A stretch of DNA of 64,000 nucleotides from Linum tenue (Eukaryota > Streptophyta > Magnoliopsida > Malpighiales > Linaceae). Where the stretch lies: contig CAMGYJ010000009.1 in assembly GCA_946122785.1 (NCBI GenBank), positions 4,866,937-4,930,936 on the forward strand, read 5' to 3'. The notes beneath the pieces are model-generated. The model was not told where the DNA came from. It searched no databases and was given only the letters and a program-made list of their open reading frames with translations. Positions 33,137 through 45,705 of this stretch are shown in pieces (positions within the stretch are counted from its first letter, which is position 1; each line of letters starts with the position of its first letter). A program made the position numbers and the translations under genes.

Positions 33137-35582
33137 ATGGGAATCCTCGTCGCCGGCCCGTCTGCTTGGGCGGAGCTGGAGGCAGGATTGCTGGCGGAGA
33201 TCGCCAAGAGAATAGCGAGACTCTCCGATTACGCAAGTTTCGCTACGGTGTGCTCGTCGTGGAGGAACGCCGCTCTCCCCGAGGAGCGCCGCCGCCGTCC
33301 GTGGGCGCAATTCCCGGGGCTGCTGATAGCCGGCCGCCGCCGGGAGAGGAAACCAGGGGATCGCTTCTTACCCGTTGCGCAGATCAGAAACTACCTGGGC
33401 AACCAGAAATCCCACTACAGATTGCGGCGGGCCTTTCTACAGCCGCCGGCGGCGGCGGCGGCCGCGGAGGAGTGGGATTGTCGAGGGACACAGGAAGGAT
33501 GGGTGGTGATGGTCAAGCCTTACGAGGATGGGAACAGAGCTGTGAACGTGACGCTACGAAACCCGCTCACCCACGTCGACATTGCTCTGCCTCCTCTCCA
33601 CGCCGGCGTTTCGACGGCGCCGTTTTCCTGGCGGGTTGAAAAGGCTGTGCTGTCTTCTTCCCCAGGAGCCGACTCCAGCGGCCGATGCTACGTCTTGATG
33701 TTCCACGATCTGCGTGTTACTGAACTCATTACCGTTAGGTATTACGTTCTATATCCTTTTTTTTCTTCTTCTTGTTGTCTGGTCTCGCTTGTGCTTTTGG
33801 AGCAGGTTCAAAAAAGCACGCTTAACGTTACGCTTAGGCACAAACACCTCGTTTAGGGATTTCGCGTCTAATTAGATTCCGAGTAAGTCGACATATAAGT
33901 CTCTCCTAAACATTTACTGGATGGAGTTAGAAAGTCAATATTAAAGGAGAAAATTAACATCAACGCTACGAAAACTCAGTTTTCTGTATCGATATTTTCA
34001 ACAGCTCAAGAACTTTTGCGACCTATTGAGCCATGATTCTATGAATTTCATGAGCTATGTTTTTTGTCATCAAGTGTTTTTTTTTTGTCATTAAGTTCTG
34101 ATTATTACTTCATTCATCGTACAGTACAAATAGCTTTTTTTTTCTTCCTTCCAGCGTCTAGACATGCTTAGTCTACACCTAGCCGAACAAGGCGCTAGGC
34201 AAAACCTCAACGCCTGCCTTACATCTAGCGCATTTTTGAACCTTGATTGTGATGCCTTTTGTTCTGTCTTGTACTTGTGTTCTTCTCCTCGTTTTTTCCC
34301 CCTTCTTCTTTCTTTTTCAAAATTCAATTCACAAATCACAGTGTGTGTTTTTTTTTAGGTTGGTGAGTTTGTGCGAGGTTGGAGCGGGTGAAGGACGTTG
34401 GAGAGACGTGGAGTTCACAGAAATGCCTATCGATCACCAAGATTACAGTATCGAGCCGCCGCCGACGACGGCAGGGGGAAGCCCACCACCCGCGCTGGAC
34501 GACAGGGACGCAATTTACATCAACGGCAACAACAACTCAAGTTACTTCTACATACTGAACCGAGGGATCCTGCACCTCCTGGACCCATCCGCCGCCGAGG
34601 CGAGAACCACCGCCGTCTGCAGAATCGAAGGGAAACTCCCCTTCCGACAAACCAAGTGGAGGGAGAGCTTCCACCTGAACCACTACTTCTACTCCGCGGA
34701 AGCAGGGTGCCACGTCGTCCCGCATTTCCACCTGGCGAAACTCGGAGCAGGTGGAGATGATGAGCTGGCAGTGGCCGTCCGCCTGGTGGGGTACAGCCCG
34801 GGCCAAGGGGAGACAGGTGTCAGAAAGTTCGTCGTGTACACGTGGCGGCGGTCGGAGGATCGGCAGGGGTACTATTGGGAAGAAGCCGGCGACCTGGGCC
34901 GTGGCGGGGCGGCGCTGTTCGTGGGGACGTGTCAGGCTAGCGTGACCTTGCGGCTGCCTGCAGGGGTGAACGTTGCGGCGAAAAGGGACCATATCTATTT
35001 TGCTCTGTTCTCCCCTGCCAATGTTTCCGGGGTCGAGATTGGGGAATATAACTACCTCCGCCGCGGCGGCGGCGGCAGTGGCGGCGATGTTCACCTGTTC
35101 AAATTTGGACCCTCGACGATTGAGCCGCAGGATTTGGCATCGTTAGATCGTTTAAGGAGGCCACGCCCTCTTTGGTTCCTTCCGGCACCTTGGAGGTACG
35201 TATGAATCTGTCTGTCAAAATCGCGTTTTAAAACTTAAAAACTTATGCTTTTATGCTTCTAGGTCACCAAAACGCTTCTACGCATAATCGTCGTTTTTTT
35301 ATGCTTTTACGCTTCTAAATTACCAAAATGTATCTGCGTAGAAACACGCTTTGGACTAAATTGGTGTTAGTTAGTTAGTTATGGTGCATTAATGTATTCA
35401 CATGGGAATTACTTTGGTGTAGATCTTCATCAAGCATCGACGGGAAGTGCACGAGGAAGCGTTGTGAAGAAATGGATTGTACCTGCGCTGCTGCAACTAT
35501 TCAGGCCGATGGTGAAGAGAACGATGAGCAATATGCCTTTGATACCGCTACCAATAGATTTGAAGCCTTGCTCACGCTCTAA
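33137..35582 (+). CDS. F-box/DUF295 protein
   Basis: The exons 33137-33738, 34359-35195 and 35423-35582 give 532 aa. If the last donor (AG|GTACGT) is not used, exon 2 reads on to a stop at 35205 and gives 482 aa. The N-terminus has an F-box-like helix set (LEAGLLAEIAKRIARLSDYA, then SFATVCSSWRNAAL), predicted to bind SKP1 in an SCF ubiquitin ligase. The C-terminal half has the DUF295 beta repeat region (FYILNRGILHLLDP, LFVGTCQASVTLR, DHIYFALFSPANVSGVEIGE). The alternative tail (SSSIDGKCTRKRCEEMDCTC) stays open for 52 codons. The coding exons are much richer in GC than the surroundings (runs of GCCGCC and GGCGGC), unlike neighbouring genes. Its substrate is unknown. Confidence 0.85.
33804..34243. 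mobile_element. MITE-like insertion in the F-box gene intron
   Basis: Inverted ends AGGTTCAAAAAAGCACGCT (33804) and AGGTTCAAAAATGCGCTAG (right end, inverted, near 34243) enclose 440 bp. Inside are partly palindromic CTTAGGCAC and GCGCTAGGC motifs. No exact target duplication was found, so the superfamily is uncertain. Confidence 0.5.
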
Positions 35583-36694
35583 CTACTCTTTCCCTCATTC
35601 ATCATATATATATATAATTCTTTCTTTTTTGGCTCTTATCACATTGTCATCCTGTTCATTCGATTTATTTTGGTTCAATTTGAAAATGGATCTTGTATCT
35701 CGAGACATATAATATATAGTGTTGACAAATTATATTGTTTTTGTTATAATACTATTATTATATCTATTATGCGGATTATGAGTGCTTAAACATCGAAAAC
35801 ATTTAACTGATGGGGTTCGATCCGTGTGCTCTCGGTTCTCAACCTCGCTCTTTCTATTGCGGTGGAAAACCCTAGACATGCTCGTGGATCAGGAAGTTTA
35901 GCATTGCCTCGTTTGAGTTCCGAGTTCATTTTAGTACCAGTAGTGTTGGATGATTTGCATTGAACTATTGTTTTTATCGTGTTTATTAATTATTTGTATT
36001 TCGATATATATTTCCATGAATCGGAACCATCAATAATTATTTTTAGATTTAAATGAATCGTATGATTTGAGTTAGATAATTAGGGACTTGGACACGTGTC
36101 CAATTTAACACCCCACCCGTTTGCTCCTAATTTCTGGATTTGTCCAAATTAGGCGGTAATCTAATCGTGTGGTGGGCCGGCAGGATTTGCCTTCCACTGC
36201 CACGTCATCAACAACAGTCAAAGAGCATGGAAAAGTTTTTTGACTCTCTCATACAACCGTTATTTTCCGCCTCCTTTGCCGCGTCGTCGGCATTATCAAT
36301 ATTAAACTGCAAACTTAAAAAAAGTAGAACAAAAGCCACTAAAAGGGAAACATATGATCATATCTTGCAAAACAAACACGGCATATATGGAAGAGATGAA
36401 CAGCAAAAATCAATCCTTGGAAAGAAACAGACAGACAGCGGTGGTAAAGAACAGACAGACAGGCAGACAGACAGGAAAGCAGTAAGGTAATGATGAGTGA
36501 TTTGCAAAATCTCAGAGAAGTCCCCCCAACAAAAAAAAAAAAGAAATTTAATTTAAGGTCAAGAGAGCAGCAAGCAAAAAGATAATACCCTTTCTCCCCC
36601 GGACTTCATTTTCCCCAGCTTAGGATCAGGCTTAAGCAGAGTGCCAAATTCTTCTTTGCCATTGCTTTTGCTTCCGAAATCGACCGGTCAAAAA
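35583..36694. other. Intergenic; BSK promoter side
   Basis: AT-rich sequence. A degenerate (ACAG)n microsatellite lies at about 36429-36477 (ACAGACAGACAGGCAGACAG). The last 150 bp probably hold the BSK promoter and leader. No gene is recognised. Confidence 0.4.
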
Positions 36695-38978
<2,284 letters not shown>

Positions 38979-39812
38979 AATTCTGACATTAGAAGTAAGA
39001 AGAAAAGGCTGATGATGTACAGACCTGGTTCTTTTCCCTTCTGTTTTTGTTTCCACCTCCTTGCTGCTTAGTTTTTGTGTACCTAGGCTGGCTCTTGTAT
39101 GTAAGTTACTCTCATTTCTTGGTTTGTTTCGAGGTTCGTCTTGGCATTCGAGGATTGGTCAATATTTTTACTGATTTTCTCTTTAATGGATTCCCTTATG
39201 GCGTGATTCTCAGTGGCACAGGGTCACAGTCTCTGCACAAATTTCTGGATAAAGAATCCACACAACTACAGACTCGGCCTCTGTTATTCCCACAACGTTC
39301 TTGGCAGCCGAGTTGCAGATCTCGCAAATCCTGAGAAATGAAATGAAATCACCAGCCATTTAGGACATTATGACTAAGCAAGATGAGGGTCAAAATCAAC
39401 CCTTTTTTTTCTAATTCTGCTGGCGTGGAATGCACGCAATAAGTCAAATCATGGGCTATCATTGAAGATGCCAGATAAGCAGAACAAATCATGAATCACT
39501 ACTCTAGTCTAAAATCTCTAATGTGTAAAATGAATCAATGGTAGGGGGAGCTGATGGAAACAAACAAAAGGCAGGAGGCAAATAAATTAAAGGAGAATCA
39601 TTATATGAAGGGGAAGTGCTAAGATTCCCAAACAACCCCGCAAAATATGGCCGAAAGTAAAAGATGAAAGGAAAAAGCACGCAAACAAATGATTTCGACA
39701 AGAACATGTCGGTGTGAGTGAGCGAGTGTAGTAGCATACGATCCTATTCTTGGAAGTGGTAGGAAGATCGAGTATCTGCATATGAATTTGAATGAGATGG
39801 ACATAGTTATCG

Positions 39813-39910
39813 TTAGGAGTGGAAATCGGTTCGGTTATGTTAAATATAGACAAATTCGATATGATATTTATTCTATTTCAAATACTCATATTAACTTCCA
39901 GCCCTAATTA
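39813..39910. repeat. Possible short hAT-like MITE
   Basis: The ends TAGGAGTGGAAATCGG and TAGGGCTGGAAGTTAA (right end inverted) are similar but imperfect, with weakly similar flanks (TTATCGT and TTATGGC). At ~100 bp this could be chance. Confidence 0.25.
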
Positions 39911-39950
39911 TGGCGCTTGCCTACTTAGAGCAAATCTTTCATACTAGTGC

Positions 39951-40587
39951 TGTTGATGTGACTTGAATCGGACTATCAGCCGGTTACGACTGGTAGTTGG
40001 GGGTCTCGCTAAAGGATCAAGTCCACCATGAGAGAACTAAGCACATCTAAGTGAGGTATCATTTCTTGAGGACAGAAAAGAGGATTAAGGTGAAGAAGGT
40101 TGGCACCGCGGATAATCCTGTTGATATGTTCACGAAGCCGGTTCCACATGACAAGTTCCAACACTGCTTGGGCTTGCTGAATGTCTTGAGTGGGTGATTC
40201 CGCCCTGCGGGGCATTGATGGCGAGAGAGAGAAGGAACAGAGTACATCAGAGATTTCAGAGGAAGAGGAGTCAAATCAAGGTGGAGATTTGTTGATGTGA
40301 CTTGAATCAGACTATCAGCCGCTACGACTAGATTGGGCCTGGTCTGGAACTGTTTTTCTTTACCATATTGGATTAGGGTTAGACCTAGGAGAAGTACTAT
40401 AAATGCTTCTCATACTGTAATCTACTCAATATAGTGAAACTGACTCTCTCTCGCCCGTGGACTAGCTAACACACATCGTGTTAGTGAACCACATAAATCG
40501 TGTGTCTGTGTTTTTCGATTCTCACTTTCGTATTCTTACTTTATCGATTCCAGCGATTTCTCGATCCGTAACAGCGCATCTATAACA
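39951..40587 (+). mobile_element. Internally deleted Copia element (family A) in the RING-CH intron
   Basis: It opens with about 58 bp of LTR (TGTTGATGTGACTTGAATCG), then jumps into the 3' end of pol. That end reads HHERTKHI, VRYHFLRTEKRIKVKKV, GTADNPVDMFTKPVPHDKF and CLGLLNVLSG before a stop, which is the Copia RNase H C-terminus. A purine tract (AAGGTGGAGATT) leads into the full 298-bp 3' LTR (40290-40587). The flanks AGTGC and AGAGC could be a diverged 5-bp target duplication. Its two sisters (944 and 7335) are solo LTRs. Confidence 0.85.
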
Positions 40588-41159
40588 AGAGCTAATTGAC
40601 TAAGAATTTTTCCCACAACAGGGCAAAACTAATGATCAATTTACCTAAATCAAGTAGATTGTGGGACTGTCAGCAACTACAATTAATTTAAGGAATGTGT
40701 GAAAAATGACTTACTTATTGCCCTTAATCTTGAACCAGGCCTCGGCGCAGTGCTTGTGGGCGGCCGCCAAATCGGCTTTGCATGAGCAAACCTAACTCAA
40801 TCGGAATTCCGGATTCCTGGCTGTTGCTCTTCAGACCCAGATGGCAAATCCGGCAGTCTGTCCTCCGCCAAATAATGCGCCTTCCCCTCCCCTGCCTCCG
40901 CACCGCTCCCAATCTCCACCGCGACGACGACCGACTGCTCCGACACGCAGGACACCCTCCTGGAATCCCAACCGTCGGAGCCGCTGGCGAAGCCGTAATC
41001 GTCGTAGGTTGAGCCGGCGGTTGTGGCGTAGAACTGGGAGTGGGTTGAGCCGCCGTCCTCTGTGTCGGAGAAGCAGCTGACGTCTTCGCTCCCGGCGATT
41101 GAGCTGCCCCGCCGGAGGTGGTGGTGGCCCTGTTCTAAATCGAGGTGATGGTGGGACAT

Positions 41160-42252
41160 TTCCCAAAGTCGGGAAGCTCTTTTTTTTTTGTGGGTTTTTG
41201 TTTTAACTTCCACAATTGAAGAATGGGTGCAGAGGACTATACAATTGCTGGGCTTATTGGACTAGGTAGTGACTCTTCCTTCTTCGACTCCATTAAAATT
41301 GTTGCATTCGATAGCCAGAAGCAGGAACGGCCGTGAAGAAAAGAGTTGGTATAGATTGTTGGCGCAATTTTGCGATTTGATTATTGAAGGAGGATGAACA
41401 GATGGCGTCAGAAGAGAACAGAAAGAGTGGCGTGCTTTTATTTATGGCGCGGCAGAGGGGCATGGAGCTAGAGACAGAGAGTGACACTTTTTTAGTAAAA
41501 GCGTGCAACTTTTTAAGGTTAAACAGATCCTCATTGCAATCAACGAGTATAGGCAAGTCAGAAACCTTCAATATACATTGATACTCTGCTGGCTAAGCTA
41601 TGAATCTGTCCCTCTTAAATCTGAGGATCCATTCATACCTAGTAGGAACACGACATCAAAAATGCAAACTTACGACGACAAAATGAGTCGAGAAAAAGAA
41701 TAATATGATTAGCCTAGTGCTAGACAAATGAAGCAATCATCACATGTCTAAATCATTGGAGATGATTAAGGTTACGTAGTCAGCTTTTGGGGTCTCATTT
41801 CAATCCTGCTGCTTCTGAGAACCCATTGGATCCGTTTGCTGCAATTCAAGGAAAGACAGTAAATAAGAACAAATCTAGGGAGTTGCAAGTGGAGATAGTT
41901 CAGCATAAGGTTAAGTCTTTACCAAGATTGTTATCGATTTTGTTACTGATTGCACAGCAGTCACAGCATCAGAACCTGAGAATCACACGCATTCGATTAT
42001 ATGCTCGAGCGAAGATTAAAACAAGGAGAAGCAATTTCAAGAGCTACATTTGATGAGTTAGAAGAATCACCTTGTATATCATTTCCTGATATCACCTCTG
42101 TAACAGAGGAGCAGAACTCAGAAAACACTTGATCTCCCCCTGTGTTCCCATCTTGTGATGTCCTGCTCAGCAGCATGTCTCGCATCAGATAAGCAAAAGG
42201 AACAGGTGGCCAAAGAGGGAGACAAGAAAACAGAAATTATGGTCTGAGAAAT
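41160..42252. other. Intergenic between two divergently decaying/intact minus-strand genes
   Basis: This holds the promoter side of the broken RING-CH gene and the 3' flank of the LisH gene. Open frames here (62-92 codons) have no recognised similarity. Confidence 0.4.
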
Positions 42253-43823
42253 TTACCCAGAAGCAGAATCTGTAGAAGCACCAGAGGTTGGTTCGCACGG
42301 GCAGGAGGCAAACCCCTCCATTCCAAAATCAAGATCGCTCATCAGATCGCTGAAGGAGAAATTTGGTCCAAAAATATCAGGCAAATCGAGTCCAAACACG
42401 TTCTCATCCTTATCAGACTCCGGCGTTGAAGCCTCCTCATCAACTCTGGGCATTATCTCATCTGAACCACCAAAGTCCAGCCTTCCCTTCACGCAGTCCC
42501 TCTTTCCAGACCTCTTGAACCCAGGTTTCAATGGAGAAGTAATGCAACGGTTTCTCTCCACCGTGTATGATATGTGCTTACATGGACTAACCATGACCCT
42601 CTCCGATGTAATCACAGTGCAGCCTGTTGGAGTTACATTCTGTGGAGTGGTGGTTGCGCTACAGGTTATTGATTGTGGAGGTGTTTCGGGGCCAGATGAA
42701 TGAGGCTGATTGAACAAGCGCTTGGCGATGCTCGCTCCATTGGCTACTTGTGGCAAACAGTTGTTGGGTGATGATGCAACCAGAGAAGAGCACTGAACAA
42801 CTTCATTAGCAATGGATGCATTGCCAGGCCGGTTGGTTGTTGCTAATGAGAGAAACAAACACAAAAGAGTCGTCAAAGATTGAAACAAAACACATAGTGT
42901 TGAGAACACAAAAACTGATGGAACTCAGTGAAGTGTCTTTTTACCTGTAGTTGGTGTTGTTCCAGAGAGTAACTTGGCCTTCTTAGAAGCATTTGGGGCT
43001 TTTAGGACTCTATTTGTAGCAGAACCCCCTCTCTTTCTCGTGGCTGGCAAATTAGCAACCACGTTCGAAGCCGTGGTGGGAATAGGCACCATGTTTGGTG
43101 ATTTGATCGTATTACCATCTGTTCCAAGAGCACAAATTCTAGCTTCCATTAACAACACCAACGACCACATAAACCCACTAAGCAAGTTTCAGTTCAATCA
43201 TCCGTTCATCTGAGTGCAAGCAACCATGGGAATAGGAATCCATAAAAGCATAGGAAGAAGAAGGTGAAGAGGGTTCTCACCTTGAGGAGGCTGAGGGATT
43301 ACTGCGACCTGTTTGGTTGCAGAGGCCTGCTGGATCAAGGGGACAGCAGATGGAACTGCTGGGCTGGTACCATTGTAAACGTTCATCACTTGTTGCATAC
43401 CGTTCAAGAGATTCTGAACCCTAATTTTCTCTTGCTCTAAACAGACCCTTTCCTGATCCAACATCACTTTCTGCTCCTTCAAGCTGATGTAGTCGTTCAA
43501 TATCATCCCTAACCCTAGCAAACTCTTGGGCGCCTAGAAGAAAACCCAGATCAGAAAATCGAGAGTACACAGCGAGAAACACTATGATTATGAGCCCTAA
43601 AAAAACAACCCACAAAAATCAAATTGCTTTAGGGAGCATTAGTGGGTACCTCATTGACCGGAGATTTGGAGATGAGTGAAGCAGCTTCATTCCTGAACAC
43701 AGCACGAGTCTCCGAGAAATTGTTTTCGCAGAGATATCTGTCCACCAGGAATGCAACTTGGATAGGCGTCACCTTGCCTTTGCCCACTGCTTCGCTTTTC
43801 CTGGATCTGCCTTGCTTCGCCAT
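42253..43823 (-). CDS. LisH-domain, coiled-coil protein, unknown function
   Basis: Four minus-strand exons (43823-43650, 43533-43281, 43118-42945, 42842-42253) join to exactly 1,191 nt, or 396 aa. A basic N-terminus is followed by a LisH dimerisation motif (about 19-52: TPIQVAFLVDRYLCENNFSE, then TRAVFRNEA). A charged coiled coil follows (about 70-105: LKEQKVMLDQERVCLEQEK, then IRVQNLLNG). The middle is Ser/Thr/Pro-rich with a basic patch (PATRKRGGSATNRVL), suggesting nuclear import. A conserved-looking block is KRDCVKGRLDFGGSDE, and an acidic C-terminus (VFGLDLPDIFGPNFSFSDLM) resembles an activation or interaction domain. I do not recognise a named orthologue. LisH proteins generally form dimers in regulatory or cytoskeletal complexes. 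E2F-like sites in its promoter hint at cell-cycle control. Confidence 0.85.
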
Positions 43824-44039
43824 CTTCTCTAGTAAACCAGAGACCCAGAGGGAGAGAGAGGGAGAGATGGGAGAAACGAAAATGAAGACCGAGGGTAAAT
43901 GAGAAGGAGGAGGAAATCTGAATCCAAGACTGAGAAAATGAGGCGGAGGATGGAGGGAGATTGGTGAAATAGGAAACGGCAGGAGTGTTTTTTAAAAAAT
44001 TTGCAAGAGTAAGACCTCCCTCCGCCTTTTGGTGATTCC

Positions 44040-44128
44040 TTCGCGGGGAAATGTCATTTCGCTTCGCGGGAAACAAGATTTCAACTATGGCGCTTCACTT
44101 CTTCACCGCAAAAACTATGGCGCTAAAA
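44040..44128 (-). promoter_or_regulatory. Cluster of E2F-like sites upstream of the LisH gene
   Basis: TTCGCGGGGAAA (44040-44051) and TTCGCGGGAAA (44063-44073) match the E2F consensus TTTSSCGC read with its complement. A reverse-strand TTTTAGCGCCA (44118-44128) and a TGGCGC (44088-44093) lie beside them. They sit about 220-310 bp upstream of the LisH start codon and about 430-520 bp upstream of the divergent lectin gene. The assignment to the LisH gene is inferred from distance. Confidence 0.55.
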
Positions 44129-44556
44129 TTTTAAAAAAAAATTGAAAGATGTGTAATGGGCTCCTGGGAAGCCCATCTGGAAGTGGACTGGAGCCCAAGC
44201 CTACCTCGCGTTCGGCACTGACACACGATGTTACAGACTGTTATACAAAGCCTCTTTGGGCTCACGGGCTGGGCTCTCTAAGTGGGCTACAATAGACACA
44301 AGTGGAAAACCCAAACCCGAAAGCCTATCGTCTAACAGTAGCACTGTTCTCTACATTCCATTCCACCACTCTCCTCCACAGCTCCTAAAAAGAAAGAGAG
44401 AGAAAGGAATACTTCCTTTCCACACAGCTCCTCAAAAGAAAGAAAAGGCAAGGAATACTTTCTTCTCACCAAACTTGGAGCTGGTTATCCTCTCACTCCT
44501 CTCCCCAAACCCTAGTCCATCGACGCACTCTGAGTAATCCCCCTCCAGATTCAGCC

Positions 44557-45705
44557 ATGGTCATTTATCCAGCTCTCACCCACTTAAAGTTTCTAACTTT
44601 ACTGTTCTTCCACTTCAATCTGCTTCTTGCAGACCCAACTTCCACCTTTTCCTTCACAAATTTCGACCAAAATCCAAACTTTACCGCAACCATAGCCCTC
44701 TACGGCGACGCCAAGCTCGTTAGCACTGATGGGTCTTTTCCTACCAATTCCTCGGCCATTCAGCTGACTCATTCAGTCAGTTCCAGCGGCGGGCGAGTCA
44801 TGTACAACAAACCCATCAAGCTCGTCGCCAACGGCAGCGATTCCTCCGCGTCTTCTTTCTCAACTTACTTCTCATTTCTGATTTCCCCAGATAACACAGG
44901 AGACGGGTTGGCTTTCGTTATGGTCCCTGCCGAGTTCGACGCCACTCTCTTCCTCAGCAATACTCCATTTGGGCTTTCTCTCAGATCAGGTCTGAAATCC
45001 TCCAGAAGCTTCGTTGCCGTTGAATACGGCTCCTCTAAAGACCCAAAGTACAGCGATTTGAGCGACGACCATGTGGGAATCGATGTGGGCGAGTTCGTTT
45101 CGGTCAAAGTGAGGAATGTTTCGTCGGTCAACGCATTGTTGAGCAGTGGGAAGAGATTGCATTCCTGGGTGGATTATGAGGCAGGGTCAAAGAGATTGGA
45201 AGTCAGGTTGAGTCAATTTGGGGGAGAGAAACCGGCTGACCCTCTTCTCTCCTATCCAATTGACTTGACGAGGATGTGGAATAATGACCAGGAAGTCCGT
45301 GTAGGGTTGACCTCCTCCAATGGGAATTCCTCCCAGACTTGTTTTCTCTACTCCTGGAGCTTTCAGCTGAGGCATTTCCCGCACTGGATGCATTCTCAGC
45401 CCTTGGATCCAAAGGTTTTGGTTTCGGATCTGAAACATGTCGATGGCGACGACGGGAGGGACTACTGCGTTGTGAGAGTAATTGCTGCTTTGGTTTTGGG
45501 AGTTGGGTGTGGAGCTTTGGGTGCATTCATGGCGCTGCAAGTTTGTGGCTTGTTCGGGAAGACGAGGGGTGGTGGGGTGAGAGAGGAAGGTTCTAATTCT
45601 TCTTCTTCTGCTGTTGTGCATCCAATGGAGTTTGAGTTTGGGTATGAGAAAGTGAAAGTGATAGTTGTGGATGATAAAGTTATCGAAGATGTTACCAAGC
45701 AGTAA
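44557..45705 (+). CDS. Legume-lectin-domain membrane protein without a kinase
   Basis: An intronless 382-aa gene. A signal peptide (about 1-25: LKFLTLLFFHFNLLLA) precedes a legume-lectin fold (about 28-272). That fold includes FSFTNFDQNPNFT, SFSTYFSFLISPDNTGDGLA, FVMVP, RSFVAVEYGSS, HVGIDVGEFVSVKV, HSWVDYEAGSKRLEVRLS and a final SSQTCFLYSWSF. A transmembrane helix (about 305-332, VVRVIAALVLGVGCGALGAF) is followed by a short cytosolic tail of ~50 aa. L-type lectin receptor kinases have a ~300-aa kinase at this point, and here there is none. Such kinase-less forms are known in Arabidopsis (for example At3g09190, from memory). The usual metal/sugar-binding Asn region appears altered, so sugar binding is doubtful. 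Start context is GCCATGG. Confidence 0.9.
   Translation: MVIYPALTHLKFLTLLFFHFNLLLADPTSTFSFTNFDQNPNFTATIALYGDAKLVSTDGSFPTNSSAIQLTHSVSSSGGRVMYNKPIKLVANGSDSSASSFSTYFSFLISPDNTGDGLAFVMVPAEFDATLFLSNTPFGLSLRSGLKSSRSFVAVEYGSSKDPKYSDLSDDHVGIDVGEFVSVKVRNVSSVNALLSSGKRLHSWVDYEAGSKRLEVRLSQFGGEKPADPLLSYPIDLTRMWNNDQEVRVGLTSSNGNSSQTCFLYSWSFQLRHFPHWMHSQPLDPKVLVSDLKHVDGDDGRDYCVVRVIAALVLGVGCGALGAFMALQVCGLFGKTRGGGVREEGSNSSSSAVVHPMEFEFGYEKVKVIVVDDKVIEDVTKQ

Larger units (their letters stand above)
39210..41159 (-). pseudogene. RING-CH (MARCH-like) zinc-finger gene, broken
   Basis: Exon 1 (41159-40715) starts MSHHHLDLEQGHHH and includes SIAGSEDVSCFSD, YDDYGFASGSDGWDSRRVS and VSEQSVVVAVEIGSG. It then needs a frameshift near 40858 to enter the RINGv start DCRICHLGLKSNSQESG. 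A one-base shift near 40790 (GGTTTGC for GGTTGC) is needed to continue CSCKADLAAAHKHCAEAWFK. Exon 2 starts at 39330 (CATTTCTCAG|G) and completes the zinc finger with KICEICNSAAKNVVGITEAE. A stop follows at 39210, and the C-terminal membrane exon of the family is not found. A Copia remnant lies in the intron. Intact homologues are membrane E3 ubiquitin ligases. The two shifts could be assembly errors, but with the missing 3' part a decaying gene is likelier. It is convergent with BSK. Confidence 0.75.

Noticed and set aside
33055..33639. 194-codon plus-strand frame, and minus-strand frames at 34537-35094
   Set aside because: These are shadow frames of the GC-rich F-box/DUF295 exons. High GC suppresses stops in all frames.
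40831..41166. Arg-rich frames opposite and alongside RING-CH exon 1
   Set aside because: Alternative frames of the broken RING-CH exon, driven by its GC-rich composition.
45187..45621. 144-codon minus-strand frame opposite the lectin gene
   Set aside because: Antisense shadow of the lectin-domain coding sequence, low-complexity and without motifs.
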